From: Ceratopteris richardii
Lineage: Eukaryota > Streptophyta > Polypodiopsida > Polypodiales > Pteridaceae
Direction of reading: 5' to 3'
Length of the DNA: 64,000 bases
NCBI GenBank assembly: GCA_020310875.1
Contig: CM035435.1
Coordinates: forward strand, 68,155,955-68,219,954
The notes below the pieces were generated by a model. The model had not been told where the DNA came from, did not search any database, and was given only the letters and a program-made list of their open reading frames with translations. A program made the position numbers and the translations under genes. This document shows positions 10,501 to 20,651 of the stretch, piece after piece; position 1 is the first letter of the stretch; each line of letters begins with the position of its first letter.

Positions 10501-11244
10501 AATCCATCTTTTTGTCCTGTACCCCGCAGACGCTCTTGGACGCAATTTTGGGAAGGACAGCGTCAAGGCAATATCAATAATCAGTGGCTTAACTATCCGT
10601 TACTACCTAGTCCGCCACATAATTACTTACCTACAGAAGAATATATGGTGAAGACAATGGAATTTTGGATTGCAAGGTATGCTACAGTTCCGGACTTAGC
10701 CGTCAAGATGACCAACAAAATATTTAGCATGCTCATTACAGTGTTAAAGGTGTTTCAGCATGCTAAATACACATTTTTGAATTTCATCGGCATTACGCAA
10801 GGGTCTGAGGCTCTTGTTTTTTATTTATCAACCATTCCGAGCCGACTCACCATTATGGCGTATTATTCTCGCCTTATGTTTTTGCCATCGACATATATGC
10901 AAACTTTCAAAGAAGCATTCTTTACAGGCTTCTTTGAAATGGATTCAGAGATTTTTGTGAAAATGACATCCAATTTAAATGCAAGGCTGGTGGCCTATGA
11001 AACAAGTTTCTTTGCTGATCATAGACAGGCGCCAGAAGACGGAGTAAAGTCAAAGCAATGGAAAGAATTCATACTATGTCATGCAAATCTGCTGAACCAA
11101 CGAGAGCAAACCGCAATTCAAACATACACGCGTCGCCTCAGAAAGCCTGTCGAGGACGACAGAGTTCAGGAGGAGGGACGTGTAGAGGGACAATCAAGCA
11201 AAAAGAAAAGAAGAAGAAAATCAAAGTCCAGAACGATTCATTAA
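7580..11244 (+). pseudogene. Downstream extra ORF of element A: about 1220-residue coiled-coil protein with one frameshift
   Basis: The likely start is ATG 7580 (the in-frame GTG at 7574 is not used in plants). The frame runs to about 8210, where a one-base deletion relative to element B shifts it; it then stays open to TAA 11242-11244. Parts in order: a globular N-terminal domain with a GHWF motif and a conserved HFCFPS...RYTAPQK helix region; a Glu/Lys-rich, probably disordered middle; a long heptad-like coiled coil about 9280-10020; a conserved VRPLSPP linker; a conserved helical C-terminal domain about 10180-11100 with a moderately hydrophobic stretch; and a very basic tail resembling a nuclear localisation signal. 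I see no signal peptide and no clear transmembrane segment, which argues against an envelope. Function unknown. Element C (12777-13679) has the N-terminal part. Apart from the single deletion it looks maintained. Confidence 0.85.
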
Positions 11245-11740
11245 GCAAGATTTGAAGATACATCTCTGCAGGAAGCCTCGCAGGGGCGCATTACCCATCT
11301 CTGCACAGAGCCCCGCAGGGGCACGCATCAGGCAAAAAGAGAAATCATCCAGGTCATGCACGGTGGAAAAGAAGTAAACAACATCAAAGCAATACAACAG
11401 GGTCAGATGTGTGCAACCAGGACAAATCAGAGGACCAAAAGTTACAAAGGGGTAGAGGCTGAAAAGTTTAAGAGGGTGACTAAGAACAGCACATTCCCAG
11501 TCACTGGTGGCGTGCGTGGCAACCCAAGTCAACAGGCAAGACAACTACATCAGGCTCTCGAGTTGTAGAGCTTGAATCAAGAAGGCCATCGAATCTGCAT
11601 GTCTGTTTAACTGTAGACAATACTGACCAAGGGGAGCGTGCGGGGAAAAGCTGAGCGCCTCTAAAACGTAATGCAAGATCAAGAATCAGGCAACACTACC
11701 CACGGGACGCGTTCGCGAAGCAAAGTCTGTCAAGGGACGA
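11245..11740 (+). other. 3' untranslated region of element A
   Basis: There is no coding sequence between the extra ORF and the polypurine tract. The region shares several blocks with element B's 3' region (63213-63700): a pair of hairpins, a GTGTGCAACCAGGA block (11409-11422), a GGTGGCGTGCGTGGCAACCC block (11506-11525) and an AAAACGTAATGCAAGA block near 11663. The first two unpaired blocks occur in opposite order in A and B. Confidence 0.75.
11259..11325 (+). repeat. Two tandem units with GC-rich hairpins in the 3' untranslated region of element A
   Basis: Two units 35 bases apart each carry ATCTCTGCA followed by a short hairpin: GCCTCGCAGGGGC at 11275-11287 and GCCCCGCAGGGGC at 11310-11322. 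Both fold as a five-pair stem with a GCA loop. Element B has the same pair with the same 35-base spacing at 63247-63294, which suggests a maintained RNA structure. Confidence 0.75.
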
Positions 11741-11761
11741 CAGAGACGAAGAGGGGGAGAG
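11724..11761 (+). promoter_or_regulatory. Polypurine tract of element A with CTGTC/GACAG stem
   Basis: A purine run, GACGAAGAGGGGGAGAG, ends exactly at the LTR start (TG at 11762), as expected for the plus-strand primer of reverse transcription. It is preceded by CTGTCAAGGGACGACAG, which can form a five-pair stem. A similar block with its own purine run occurs at 11145-11178 near the end of the extra ORF. Confidence 0.85.
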
Positions 11762-12655
11762 TGTTGCAGAAATAAAAGAGCGCACAAAGCAGAGAAAAAG
11801 ACGGGGCCCAAATTTTTTCTGATTTGGATACACAACTTTTGTATCATAACCACTCTTGTATATATTTTCCGTTGTAAATGCACTAGAGGAGTCCTCTAGA
11901 TGCATCCCCACAGAAGATTAGTGATTTACCCATGTACAATAGTAGGAAGTTAGTCTTTTAGTGAATAAAGTGCCGATCTCTTGTGTGAAAGGACCAAACT
12001 TAGGGCACTAGTATATAAGTCAAAAGTGACTCATTGTAAAGAACTTCTTGTCATTGTGAAGAAGGAGCACTTCTGAATTTTCGAGTTGGCCTCTTTCTTG
12101 CTGATTTTGATCTTCATTTTGCTCTTGTATGTGTGTGTGATGCATGAAATGCATGTGTAGGACTGTTATCTACCCCTTCCCCTTTGTTTTGAGCTGCTGT
12201 AGTGCGTGCGTAAGCTAGGAGAAGTTGTGGCGCGGGTGTTTGTGACTCCCGTAATTCACTGTTTCTGCCATAACTTGAAGCAGAGTGGCCAGAATTGATC
12301 GAAACCACCACCGTTGGATTCGTCTCGTCGAGAGCTTCGAAACGAGTACCCTATTGCCTATGTTCGGAGTTCTGGGCTGGGAGAAAACCTCAAAATACCA
12401 AAACTGCTGAAAAGAGGCTTGCGGCAACACTTTCAGTATTTCAGTAGGTGTGAGTGGTAGTAGTCTTTTCTCATGTGTGAATAGCTGAGCCACTTCATTT
12501 TCTATCACGTGTGCACACGTCTTCATACACTTGGCGAGTCACTCCTTAGGATTGATATTTAAATGTGTGAAAAGGATCCCACTATATGCACTTGTATGGC
12601 AATTGAGGTATAGTCTCATTGGTACAAGTCCTTGAGTCTTCGTGACTCAAGTACA
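11762..12655 (+). repeat. 3' LTR of element A
   Basis: It starts TGTTGCAGAA after the polypurine tract and shows long similarity to the LTRs of element B (47581-48472 and 63733 onward), including the fully matching CTAGAGGAGTCCTCTAG palindrome at 11883-11899 and a TATATAAG box at 12012-12019. The end is placed at GTACA (12655), by comparison with the CAACA end in B; it could be two bases later. Length is about 894 bp, close to the 892 bp of B's 5' LTR. Confidence 0.88.
12012..12019 (+). promoter_or_regulatory. TATA box of the element A LTR
   Basis: TATATAAG lies about 250 bases into the LTR after a conserved AGGGCAC block. The same place is TATATAAG in B's 3' LTR (63983-63990) but TATAGAAG in B's 5' LTR. 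It is the likely core promoter for the element transcript. Confidence 0.6.
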
Positions 12656-12776
12656 CAGGGGTTGCTTGAGAGGTCACCACACTGGTAGTACCTTCTGTGA
12701 TGATAGGTCATGAAAGGCATATACAGATGGGTTGTATAGGTGCGGGGGGTTTCGTTGGTGACTGTTCTGGGGACGG

Positions 12777-13679
12777 CTAAGTTGACGAGGACTCTGGAAC
12801 TTGCAAACATGGGATAGAACTGTGCATGCATTTTCCTTCCCATCCCTTGCTAGATTTCCTGGCCTTTTTGGTAGTTCCTTTGAATGCCTTCAATTCTTCG
12901 CTAGTCATCACCTGTTCTATGGGCAAATCATATGCCAAACACATGTAGACAATTTGAGTAAGAGCACAACAACCGTGGATGACATGCTTTCTTTCCCATC
13001 TCTGTTGAGCTAAATACAACTGCTCGATAATCCAACTAGCCAGATCTATGGTTTGTGGCCCAATGCATGCTAGATATAATCCGAAGCAAATGCGTTTTTG
13101 AGGGATAGTAAAGCGATCTTGAGCTGGGAAAGCAAAATGTTGCATACATATGCATAATGGCTTAGAGAGTTTTGGTGTGATGGCTGAAATATTTGCCCAT
13201 TTCAAAACATCACTGTGCCTCATGGGTTCGGGAATTAGCCTTTCACACTCTATCAGCATGTGAGTCCCATGGATTTTGATTGCTGCCCAAATCAGATCTT
13301 TTGAAAGATAAAACTTCTTGTATGGGGGGTCATTTACCAAAGATGGAAGAATGAAAGTTCCAGGCAAGTCCTTGTTCTCGGAGGTCTGAAGTGTAGTCAC
13401 CAGATAGTAGCATCTATAAAAATCAGGTTTGGGCAATGGGTCACCGAAATATTCCGTAAAACTTGCTCTAGCCCAAATGTGCTTTAACTCTTCTATATTT
13501 TGGAGCGCTTCAAATTCTCTGGAGAAAAATTGATACTTGCCCCACTCAATATTGTCAAAAATCAGCATGGCATCAAAGATGAAGTTTGCATCCGCTAAAG
13601 GTCCTGCTAAACCTTGGAACCAATGAGAATTACTGTGAACTTTTTCGGTGTATCCCCTAGGAGGCTCATCAATGGGCAT
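12777..13679 (-). pseudogene. Extra ORF of element C, N-terminal 300 residues
   Basis: This is the homologue of the extra ORF of A: it shares the HWF motif, the PKPDFYRC/YKPDFQRC motif and the QHFAFPAQDRFTIPQKR region aligning with QHFCFPSMNRYTAPQK. The match continues through the helical segment before the acidic middle, then stops where element A begins. The coiled-coil part would lie beyond element A, outside the window. The open 300-codon frame in an otherwise broken element shows that this domain is shared across subfamilies. Function unknown. Confidence 0.8.
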
Positions 13680-14840
13680 TGGTCATACGAAGCCCTCAAA
13701 CTCTGGCAGTTGTAACATAGGATATGGTTCAGCCAGTAAATTGCCGAAATTGACCACCGGTGCACTAGGGCCAGCTACGGAGGATCCTTATGTCTGCATG
13801 ATGAGTCATGTGAATGCGGAGGAGATCTGCTACAAAAGATTAGCACATTAGTATGGAAATTAATCATGATCCCATTAAAGTGAGACCGTAATCTCTTTCA
13901 ACCAATGTGTAATCGGTGTAGCCGAGTGTTGTGAGGTGGTTTATGGAATGATTTTTGCAAAACTAATGCAGGTCTCTAGACACCTACATGCTTTAGATAG
14001 TGCATACATTGCTTGATGATATGTTATTACAAGTGATATTGGGTTAGTGTGGTTGAGTTTATACAAAGTTCAGTTGTGAAAGAATTATTACAAGGGGGTT
14101 GGTTATTCGGGATGGGAGTAATGTTAGACAACGGGTCATGAGGAGGCTTCTCGATACATTTTGGTATCCATTTCCTAAGAGTAGATGAGTGGGCGGTATG
14201 TTTCTGCTGAGGGACAAAAGGTGATATTGGATGTTGTGGTGTTGAGGGGTGAAGAGATTTATGAGGGGTATATGTTACATGGCTTGAGTGTTAAGCTATA
14301 ATACACTGCATGGGTACCCATATCTGTGTGGGTGTGGGTCGGTTGGTTAAGTACTACTTGGCGATCCAAATCTGTCGGAGGTTTGTACTTATAGAAGAAG
14401 GTCGATGAGATGTTGAATATTGCCTTTGATTCTGCTGAAACTTCGTCTTATCATTGTCTGCATTGTTGAAACTTCGGCAACCATACTTGTTTCATGCCAC
14501 TTTCTTTGTGATGTGGATATTGCTGCCTTCTTTATGTCATCTGGTATGATCGTTGGTTTGGGTTCCTCATACATGGTTGACTCCTTTGTGGTTTGGGGTG
14601 AGAGGTCTAGTTGACACTCTACTTTGGAAAAGAAGGGAGGTCCAACACTTGTGAAACTTTCCCATTAGGAAGTGAGGCATTCTGTGCCACATATCTAGGC
14701 CAGTCCATAGTAAGTGTGGAAGGATCGGCACTACAGGCTATAGTGCCCATTTGACCATTGATGCAGTCCACCTGACCGCTGATGTAACCCACTTGACCGG
14801 TGGTGGTCCCCATTTGTCCTAGTTGTTGGGTGGTGACCCC
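13680..14840 (-). other. Non-coding spacer of element C between protease 2 and the extra ORF
   Basis: No long frame is convincing here. A short - strand stretch (14619-14813) encodes three copies of a seven-residue GQV/GQM repeat, from a 21-base degenerate repeat at about 14745-14815. In A the matching interval codes for the basic Trp-rich tail of Gag-Pol, so this may be its decayed equivalent. I see nothing else. Confidence 0.5.
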
Positions 14841-17800
14841 TTATAGTTTGTAGGAAGACCAAGGGAAAATCTGTTGACGTTCTTCTAAATGGCAATTGTC
14901 CATCACCAAGCCTGTGTGGGTTGGTATAGACGTAACGTGACTTATCTGGCCAAAGATCTTCTGGTCCTCCTTCGCATGCAACTCATATGGTCTCGGGTTA
15001 CATACCTCAGGCGGAGTGTTGTTAGGGAAGTCAAGTGATATCACTCGTTGTTGGTCTAAGGTTCCAATCTGCAAGGAGCCTTGTCTAAGATTTAGGTCCA
15101 CTGAGTTATCATATAGCCAATCTTGGCCAAGGATTAGGGGTTCTATCAGGTCATCGTCATGGCACACTAGGAGCTTCACTGTCATGGTCACTTCGTGTAT
15201 GAGGATAGGAAGATCCACCTCACCCATGCAAGGGGTTTCCATACCTCCTAGCCTATGAAGTATGCCTCAATTGTCCGCATTTCTATTCTTGAGTCCTTGT
15301 AGTGGGACCATCTAATTGCACTAGTCACAGCACCTGAATCAGTTAAAGCCTTGAGCTCATGGCAAGGGTTGTCGTGCTCTAGCCTGACTATAATGAATGG
15401 TCTTCTATCCACTATGCTAGGATGAGTGCTTGACTTTGCTTGACACATGGCCATGGGGTATCTGGGTGTTGCTTCCAGATGGTTATAATGTTATCTCCCT
15501 AGTCCTTGTTGTCTTAGCTTCATGTGCTTAATGCGTTCTGTAGCTTCTGCCCGAGCTTCCGCGTGTATTCCCTGTTCTTCCTCCTTACACTTCTTTGCCA
15601 GCATGAGTCATCTAAGCATATCCTTTGTAAGAGGTTCCTGATAAAGCTTGACTCTACTACCACTAATGTAATTAGGCATTATCTCTCCTTCTAGGGTGGC
15701 TAATTGTACCCCTCCACTTGTCGAAAGTCTGTTAATGATCATAGGTCCATAACCTCGCTTTTCTAATTTTTGTGCATGTTGTTTTAGCGTATATACTAGG
15801 ACTAAATCACCTTCCTTTAAGCCTTTGTCTTTCACATGTGCATCAAAATAGCCTTTCTATCGTTTCTTTGTTGCATATATGCCCGCTGCTGCTTTCAGCC
15901 TAGTTTCACCTAATCGTTCCAAGTCCATTATTCTTGATGATAATTCATGACCGGTCCACTGGTGTTCTTGTGCAACCTTAAGGGTGGGTATCAAAAAGTC
16001 CAAAGGAAGCACAATGTTCTAACCAAAAATCATTTAAAAGGGAGTTGCATTGAGTATGGTCTTGTAGGCCACTCAATATGCCCAAACAACGTGGTGTAAC
16101 TGTTTGTCCGAATCTGAATGTTTGTTGTTCACGAGTTTTGTCAATACGGTGCAAAGGATCTTGTTAGTGCTTTCTGCTTGACCATTGGCCTGAGGATGAT
16201 ATGGTGCAGATTTCTTGTGAATCACCATAAAATCCTGTAACAAATATTCAATGACCTGATTTAGAAAGTGAGTTCCTCGATTGCTCACTAGTTCTATAGG
16301 CAATCCATATCTTGTAAAGACATTTTCAAATAAGAATTTTGTAGCCGTGTGTGAATCATTCTTTTTTGTGGCCTTGAACTCTACCCATTTGGTAAGATAA
16401 TCTGTTGCAACTATGATGTATTCCGCATGAGTATCTTTTGCAAGGGGGTTAATGGGTCCTACAAAATATATGCCCCATTTAGAGAATGCACGTCCTCCCA
16501 TCATGGGTTTCAGTGGCATTTCATCTCAGCGAGTAGGAAATTGAGTTCTTTGGCACACATCACATTTCTTAACATAGGTATGTGCATCCATATGAAGAGA
16601 GGGACACCATAATCCTGCAAAGACTATGGGTTTAATTATCCAATTGGGGCCAAAGTGACTCACCTTGGTGTGCAGTTTCTAGTATGCTCAAATAATCGTT
16701 CTCATGAACACATTGTCTTAGGTATCTGTCTCTTCCTCGTTTGTATAGGTTGTCACCAATAAGTGAGTAGTCTTGAGCTTCTTGCTCTAGACTACATTAT
16801 CATGCTAAGGTCATTCCTTGAGGGAATGTTTTCATCCTCAAGTATATCACTAATGGTCATTCTAGTGTGAGAGACATATGATATAACGTGGCATGTTCTA
16901 CCGGTGGTCTTTCACAACAGACAGGGCATTCTCTACACAACTCGTAGACATCTGCTTCCATAGAAGGCCAATAGACTCCTAGTCTATGCAGAGTCTGCAA
17001 TGTACGATGTTTTGAATGATGTTGCTTTAATGCACCTATATGTGCTAATTGCAACCAATTCGCATATTCTGATTCTTCTACACAACAAGCAAGAATCTTC
17101 TGATTATCGTGTTTATATATACTTCCTGCTATTATTTGATATCTTTGTGACTTGGTGATTTCTCCTTCTCTATCCTAATCCTTGGATTCTTGGGTCCATA
17201 TGTGAGAATAGGGACAATGGGCTTAGCCCATTCCGGTACTATCTCAAGGTTAAACAGGTATGCATCGGGTAGTTCATCTGTTATTCCTTGAGGAGCTTCT
17301 CCCATGGTTAGCCTTGAGCGGTGGTCAGCTCTAAGGTGTGTCTTTCCCTTCCTGACTATGACTTCAAAGTCATACTCCATGAGAAATAGAAACCATCGTA
17401 TCAATCGTTCGGTATTAGAAGTCTTATTGACTAAGTACAATAATGCTTGATGATCTATGAAGAACTTGAATTTATTTGCCAACAAGTAATGCCTTAATTT
17501 CTTTACTGCGTAGATCATTCCTAATCCTTCATGTTCTGTAGTGGTGTATTTCTTTCTTGCTGCATTCAATTGTCTACTCGCGTAAGCTATAGGGAGATAT
17601 ATATTACCTTCATTCATAGGTTGTTCCAACACACATCCTATGGCATAGTTGGATGCATCGACATGTACATGGAATGGCTTGCTCCAATCTGGGGTTGTCA
17701 ATATAGGTGTTGAGCACAAGCATCGTTTAAGTTCATTGAATAAGGTTTTACATTCATCTGCCCATTCAAACTTGGTCAAAAGAGAGTACAGAGGCTTGGC

Positions 17801-17905
17801 TATGATAGCATACATGTGTATGAATCGTATGTAATAACCATAATGACCCATGAAGGCCTGTACCTCTTTTACCTTGTTTGGTTCCTCAAGCTCGAGGACT
17901 CCTCG
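14841..17905 (-). pseudogene. Pol pseudogene of element C (RT end, RNase H, integrase, protease 2)
   Basis: Readable blocks on the - strand: RT end and RNase H with HVDAS (17132-17905); first integrase zinc module with H-X6-H-X30-C-X2-C (16857-17054); second zinc module in another frame (about 16520-16660); integrase core (16073-16519); C-terminal GPM-type domain (15608-15835); and protease 2 in two pieces (15248-15454 with TDSGAV, then 14841-15242 with ILGQDW). The core has lost catalytic residues: GIDF is GIYF and SDRG is SNRG, while the Glu of NGQAE remains. Stops and frameshifts separate the blocks. It cannot make an active integrase. Confidence 0.85.
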
Positions 17906-18106
17906 GCTTGCACAAAAGGGAGCATATAATTACAAAAATGTGTGTTTCTATGCTACATATGGTACAAGAGTGATGAAGATCACTGTTGGGGTTCTGAGAA
18001 AGTAATATAAAACATATTTCTTGGAAAATATAGATTGCTTGGCTCTCCACTACCTCGTCGTAATCTACCTTCACATGCTTCCTCGTCGTCTGTGCCTTTG
18101 GCTACT

Positions 18107-19829
18107 GCCAACACTATGATTCAATATCAACTTGGCAAAGATAATGTTGTAGTTGATGCCCTTAATCGCTTCCCATCCCCACAAACAAATAATGTTTCAA
18201 TCAATAATATTTTTGCTATTCATATTCATTCATTTCATGACATGATTCCTACTTATGCATCTCATTTATATTTTTCACAAACATGGAATGCTTTCAATAA
18301 TTCTACAACATTTAGTGAGGATCAATACACTTTTCATAATGGATTCTTGTATTTTCAACACAAGTTATGCATCACACAAGTTTTTAAATATTTTTTAATG
18401 AAAAAGATGCATAACCACCATATATGGGTCATAGGGGCATAGAAAGTACTATTTCTACCTGTAAAGAATTCTTCTTTTGGCCAAATATGGAAAAGGATAT
18501 TACACAATATATTTCCCAGTGCATTGTGTGCCAACGTATGAAACGACATCATGGTAAAGCATTTGGATTATTAATGCCACTTCGCATACCTAATGGACCA
18601 TGGGAACAAATTTCTATGGATTTTATTACTGGTCTTCCTACAACCTTCATCTCATAAGATATGATTTGGACAATATTTGATAGGTTTAGTAAACAAGTGT
18701 GTTAGATTCTTTGTAAAAAGTCTCTTTCTGCACCTCAAGCTACTAAGCTATTTATTAAATGTATATTTCCACCATGGTTTTCCAAAAGTTATTCTTTCAG
18801 ATTGAGATGTTCCTATTTGAAACCACTTGTGGGTCGCATTATTTCAAAATTTAGGTTCCAAAATAGACTTTAGTTCTGCGTTTCATCTTGAAAGTAATGG
18901 GCAATGTGAAGCTACAAATAGTACGATTTTAGATTTTTTACGTTGTTATTCTTTATACAATCCAAGTAATTGGGATGAGAAACTTCCTTTACTACAATTT
19001 GCATATAATAACACAACACATACCACTAATCAATGTGCACCATATAAAATTGTTTATGGTAAAAGGTTCCCACTCCCATGTCTATCACTCAAACTGATAT
19101 ACCTATGGCTGACTCTTTTGCACAGGATCATATTTCTACACTTCATGAGGTTCATGAGCACATTAAAAAGAGTCAAGAATGTTACATGTGTAATGTTAAT
19201 AAGAAACAAGTAGCTAAATAATTTAATGAAAATGATTTGGTATGGTTACAAATAATTGAAAGACATTTGAAAAATATTTCACAACATCCTAAGGTTAAAC
19301 TTGCACCATGTTATTATGGACCCTTCTGTATTATTCAAAAAATTAATGAGAATGCTTTAGACTAGACATACCTTCTCATTGGAATATACATATTTCTTTT
19401 CATATTAGTTTATTGAAATCATTTAAAGGAACTTTACCACTCACTCCTATTTTAGATGATCCTCCTTTACTTGAAGAGGATGTTGAAAGTTTAGTTCCAA
19501 AGAAACTACTTGATTATGATGTTACTACTACATGCACTCGCAAGCAATATCATAGATATTTAGTTAAATATAAAAATCACTCACTTGAAGAATCTCAATG
19601 GATTCATAAGACATCACTAACTCCACATTATGATCATTTTATTTTTTCATATCATTCACGTCACATTAAACTCCAGTTTTCCAATTCCATGCATGTGTTT
19701 TTACATGGAACATGCTTACGATTGTTTAGTGATGGGACATGTGATTGGCCATCCATGTCTATATTTTATTATTATCAACTGAGGTCACTTGCTTGTCAAT
19801 TAGGAGGCATGTTATACTTTATGGAATGA
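18107..19829 (+). pseudogene. Chromovirus pol pseudogene: RNase H end, integrase, chromodomain
   Basis: The block starts with GKDNVVVDALNR, the usual RNase H to integrase junction. It continues with an H2C2 module ending CIVCQRMK, an integrase core start (MDFITGLP near 18617), a broken middle with stops, and SNGQCEATN near 18894 carrying the catalytic Glu. Near 19500-19640 a segment with YHRYLVKYKNHSLEESQW has the LVKYKxxxxEExxW pattern of a chromodomain, which in this clade directs integration to chromatin. Several stops and frameshifts make it inactive. Confidence 0.8.
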
Positions 19830-20210
19830 TGGAATATTATATGGATTTTAATGTTTTGAGGTTTTTGATGTGATTTATGTTTTGATTTAGTAGGTGAACA
19901 CTCATGAGGGTGTGAACGTGCATGCACTTATTTAGATATTTTTTAAGATATTTAGAAGAATATTTAGAGGATAGTATTTTAATTATTTTTTGTAAAAATA
20001 ATAGATCGGTTTAGAATGCGTTGTTTTCGTAAAAATAGTAGATCGCTTAGAAAGCGATAATTTTGTAACTAAAGTAGATTTTTGTAAATGCACGCTTTTC
20101 GAAGCTCCACCCTCATGTACCTTCTATTCAAGACGTAATGAAAAATACCTATAAATACATATGCTCTAATAGACTCATCCATCAGAGTATGTGGAGGGAG
20201 ATTGTACCCA
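19810..20210 (+). repeat. Putative LTR of the chromovirus fragment
   Basis: A short purine run (AGGAGGCA) is followed by TGTTATAC and the block ends GTACCCA, a TG...CA pair about 400 bp apart. It overlaps the end of the pol frame and contains a TATAAATA box near 20150 and an internal 38-base direct repeat (19991-20058). I have no second copy to confirm the ends. Confidence 0.45.
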
Positions 20211-20257
20211 ATATGGTGTCAAGTCTCTTGTCTCTTTCTATTATGTTTATGTTTTTG

Positions 20258-20651
20258 TGAGATCGCATTTTTGTACTATCCTCTGCATGCATGCATCTCC
20301 AAGATCCGATCAGCACAAGTGTTGTAAAGCATGCTCACCAAATTTTATGGGATTCTAAGACTATGACTCGAGGGGTGTCAACGACGTCTTAGATGAAGTG
20401 GCGATCTGTTCTCGTACCAATTGTTGGAGTTTGAGGTCTAAGAAAGCATGTGGAAAGCACAAGGAAGAAGAAGAAGCTTGGAGCACAACACACAATACTA
20501 AATGTAACATCAAGTTAATGTACAAAGATTAGTGTCCCGTTAGGGTTATAGGTGTATATACAAGCCAAGGAAAAAAAACCTCCTAAAGAGAGAAAAAAGT
20601 GCTCAACAAGCCAAATGTGTTCACACACATTGCTACTGAAATACATCAACA
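20258..20651 (-). mobile_element. Copia fragment: leader, primer-binding site and 5' LTR, - strand
   Basis: The LTR (20422-20651, 230 bp, TGTTGG...CAACA) matches the LTRs at 30495-30724 and 42096-42324. Next to it, 20258-20421 resembles the leader of copia element 2 (about 46735-46880), including shared ATGCTCACCAAA and TAGATGAAG words. On the - strand the LTR is followed by TGGTACGAGAAC (20408-20419), matching initiator-tRNA-Met primer sites at about 9 of 12 bases. The rest of the element is gone. Confidence 0.8.

Larger units (their letters stand above)
1..12655 (+). mobile_element. Giant Ty3/gypsy LTR retrotransposon, element A (5'-truncated by the window edge)
   Basis: The order is Gag C-terminus, protease, reverse transcriptase, RNase H, integrase, a second protease-like domain, a separate downstream ORF, a 3' untranslated region, a polypurine tract and a 3' LTR starting TGTTG. 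Integrase after RT and RNase H defines Ty3/gypsy. The missing 5' part (LTR, leader, about 665 codons of Gag judged from element B) lies left of the window. The polyprotein frame is open throughout with all catalytic residues I checked, so this is the best-preserved copy here; the downstream ORF has one single-base deletion. The right edge abuts element C on the opposite strand, which suggests that A inserted into C. No target duplication can be tested because the left flank is absent. Confidence 0.93.
12656..17905 (-). mobile_element. Ty3/gypsy element C, decayed relative of A and B (both ends missing)
   Basis: Read on the - strand from 17905 down, the order is end of RT and RNase H, two integrase zinc modules, integrase core, integrase C-terminus, protease 2, a non-coding gap, and the N-terminal part of the extra ORF. 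This is the same unusual architecture as A and B, at clearly lower protein identity, so it belongs to a different subfamily. The RT side is cut near 17905; the extra ORF side meets the 3' end of element A near 12656, which implies that A inserted into C. Confidence 0.85.
18035..20210 (+). mobile_element. Chromovirus-type Ty3/gypsy fragment (3' half)
   Basis: A 5'-truncated gypsy element on the + strand holds the end of RNase H, integrase, a chromodomain-like end and a putative LTR. Its proteins are unlike elements A-C. The 5' boundary is approximate: clear similarity starts at about 18110, and 18035-18105 may be foreign sequence. Confidence 0.75.

Noticed and set aside
7580..11244. Envelope gene
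   Set aside because: Position fits, but I see no signal peptide, furin-like site or clear transmembrane anchor; a moderately hydrophobic stretch near 10690-10930 is not enough.
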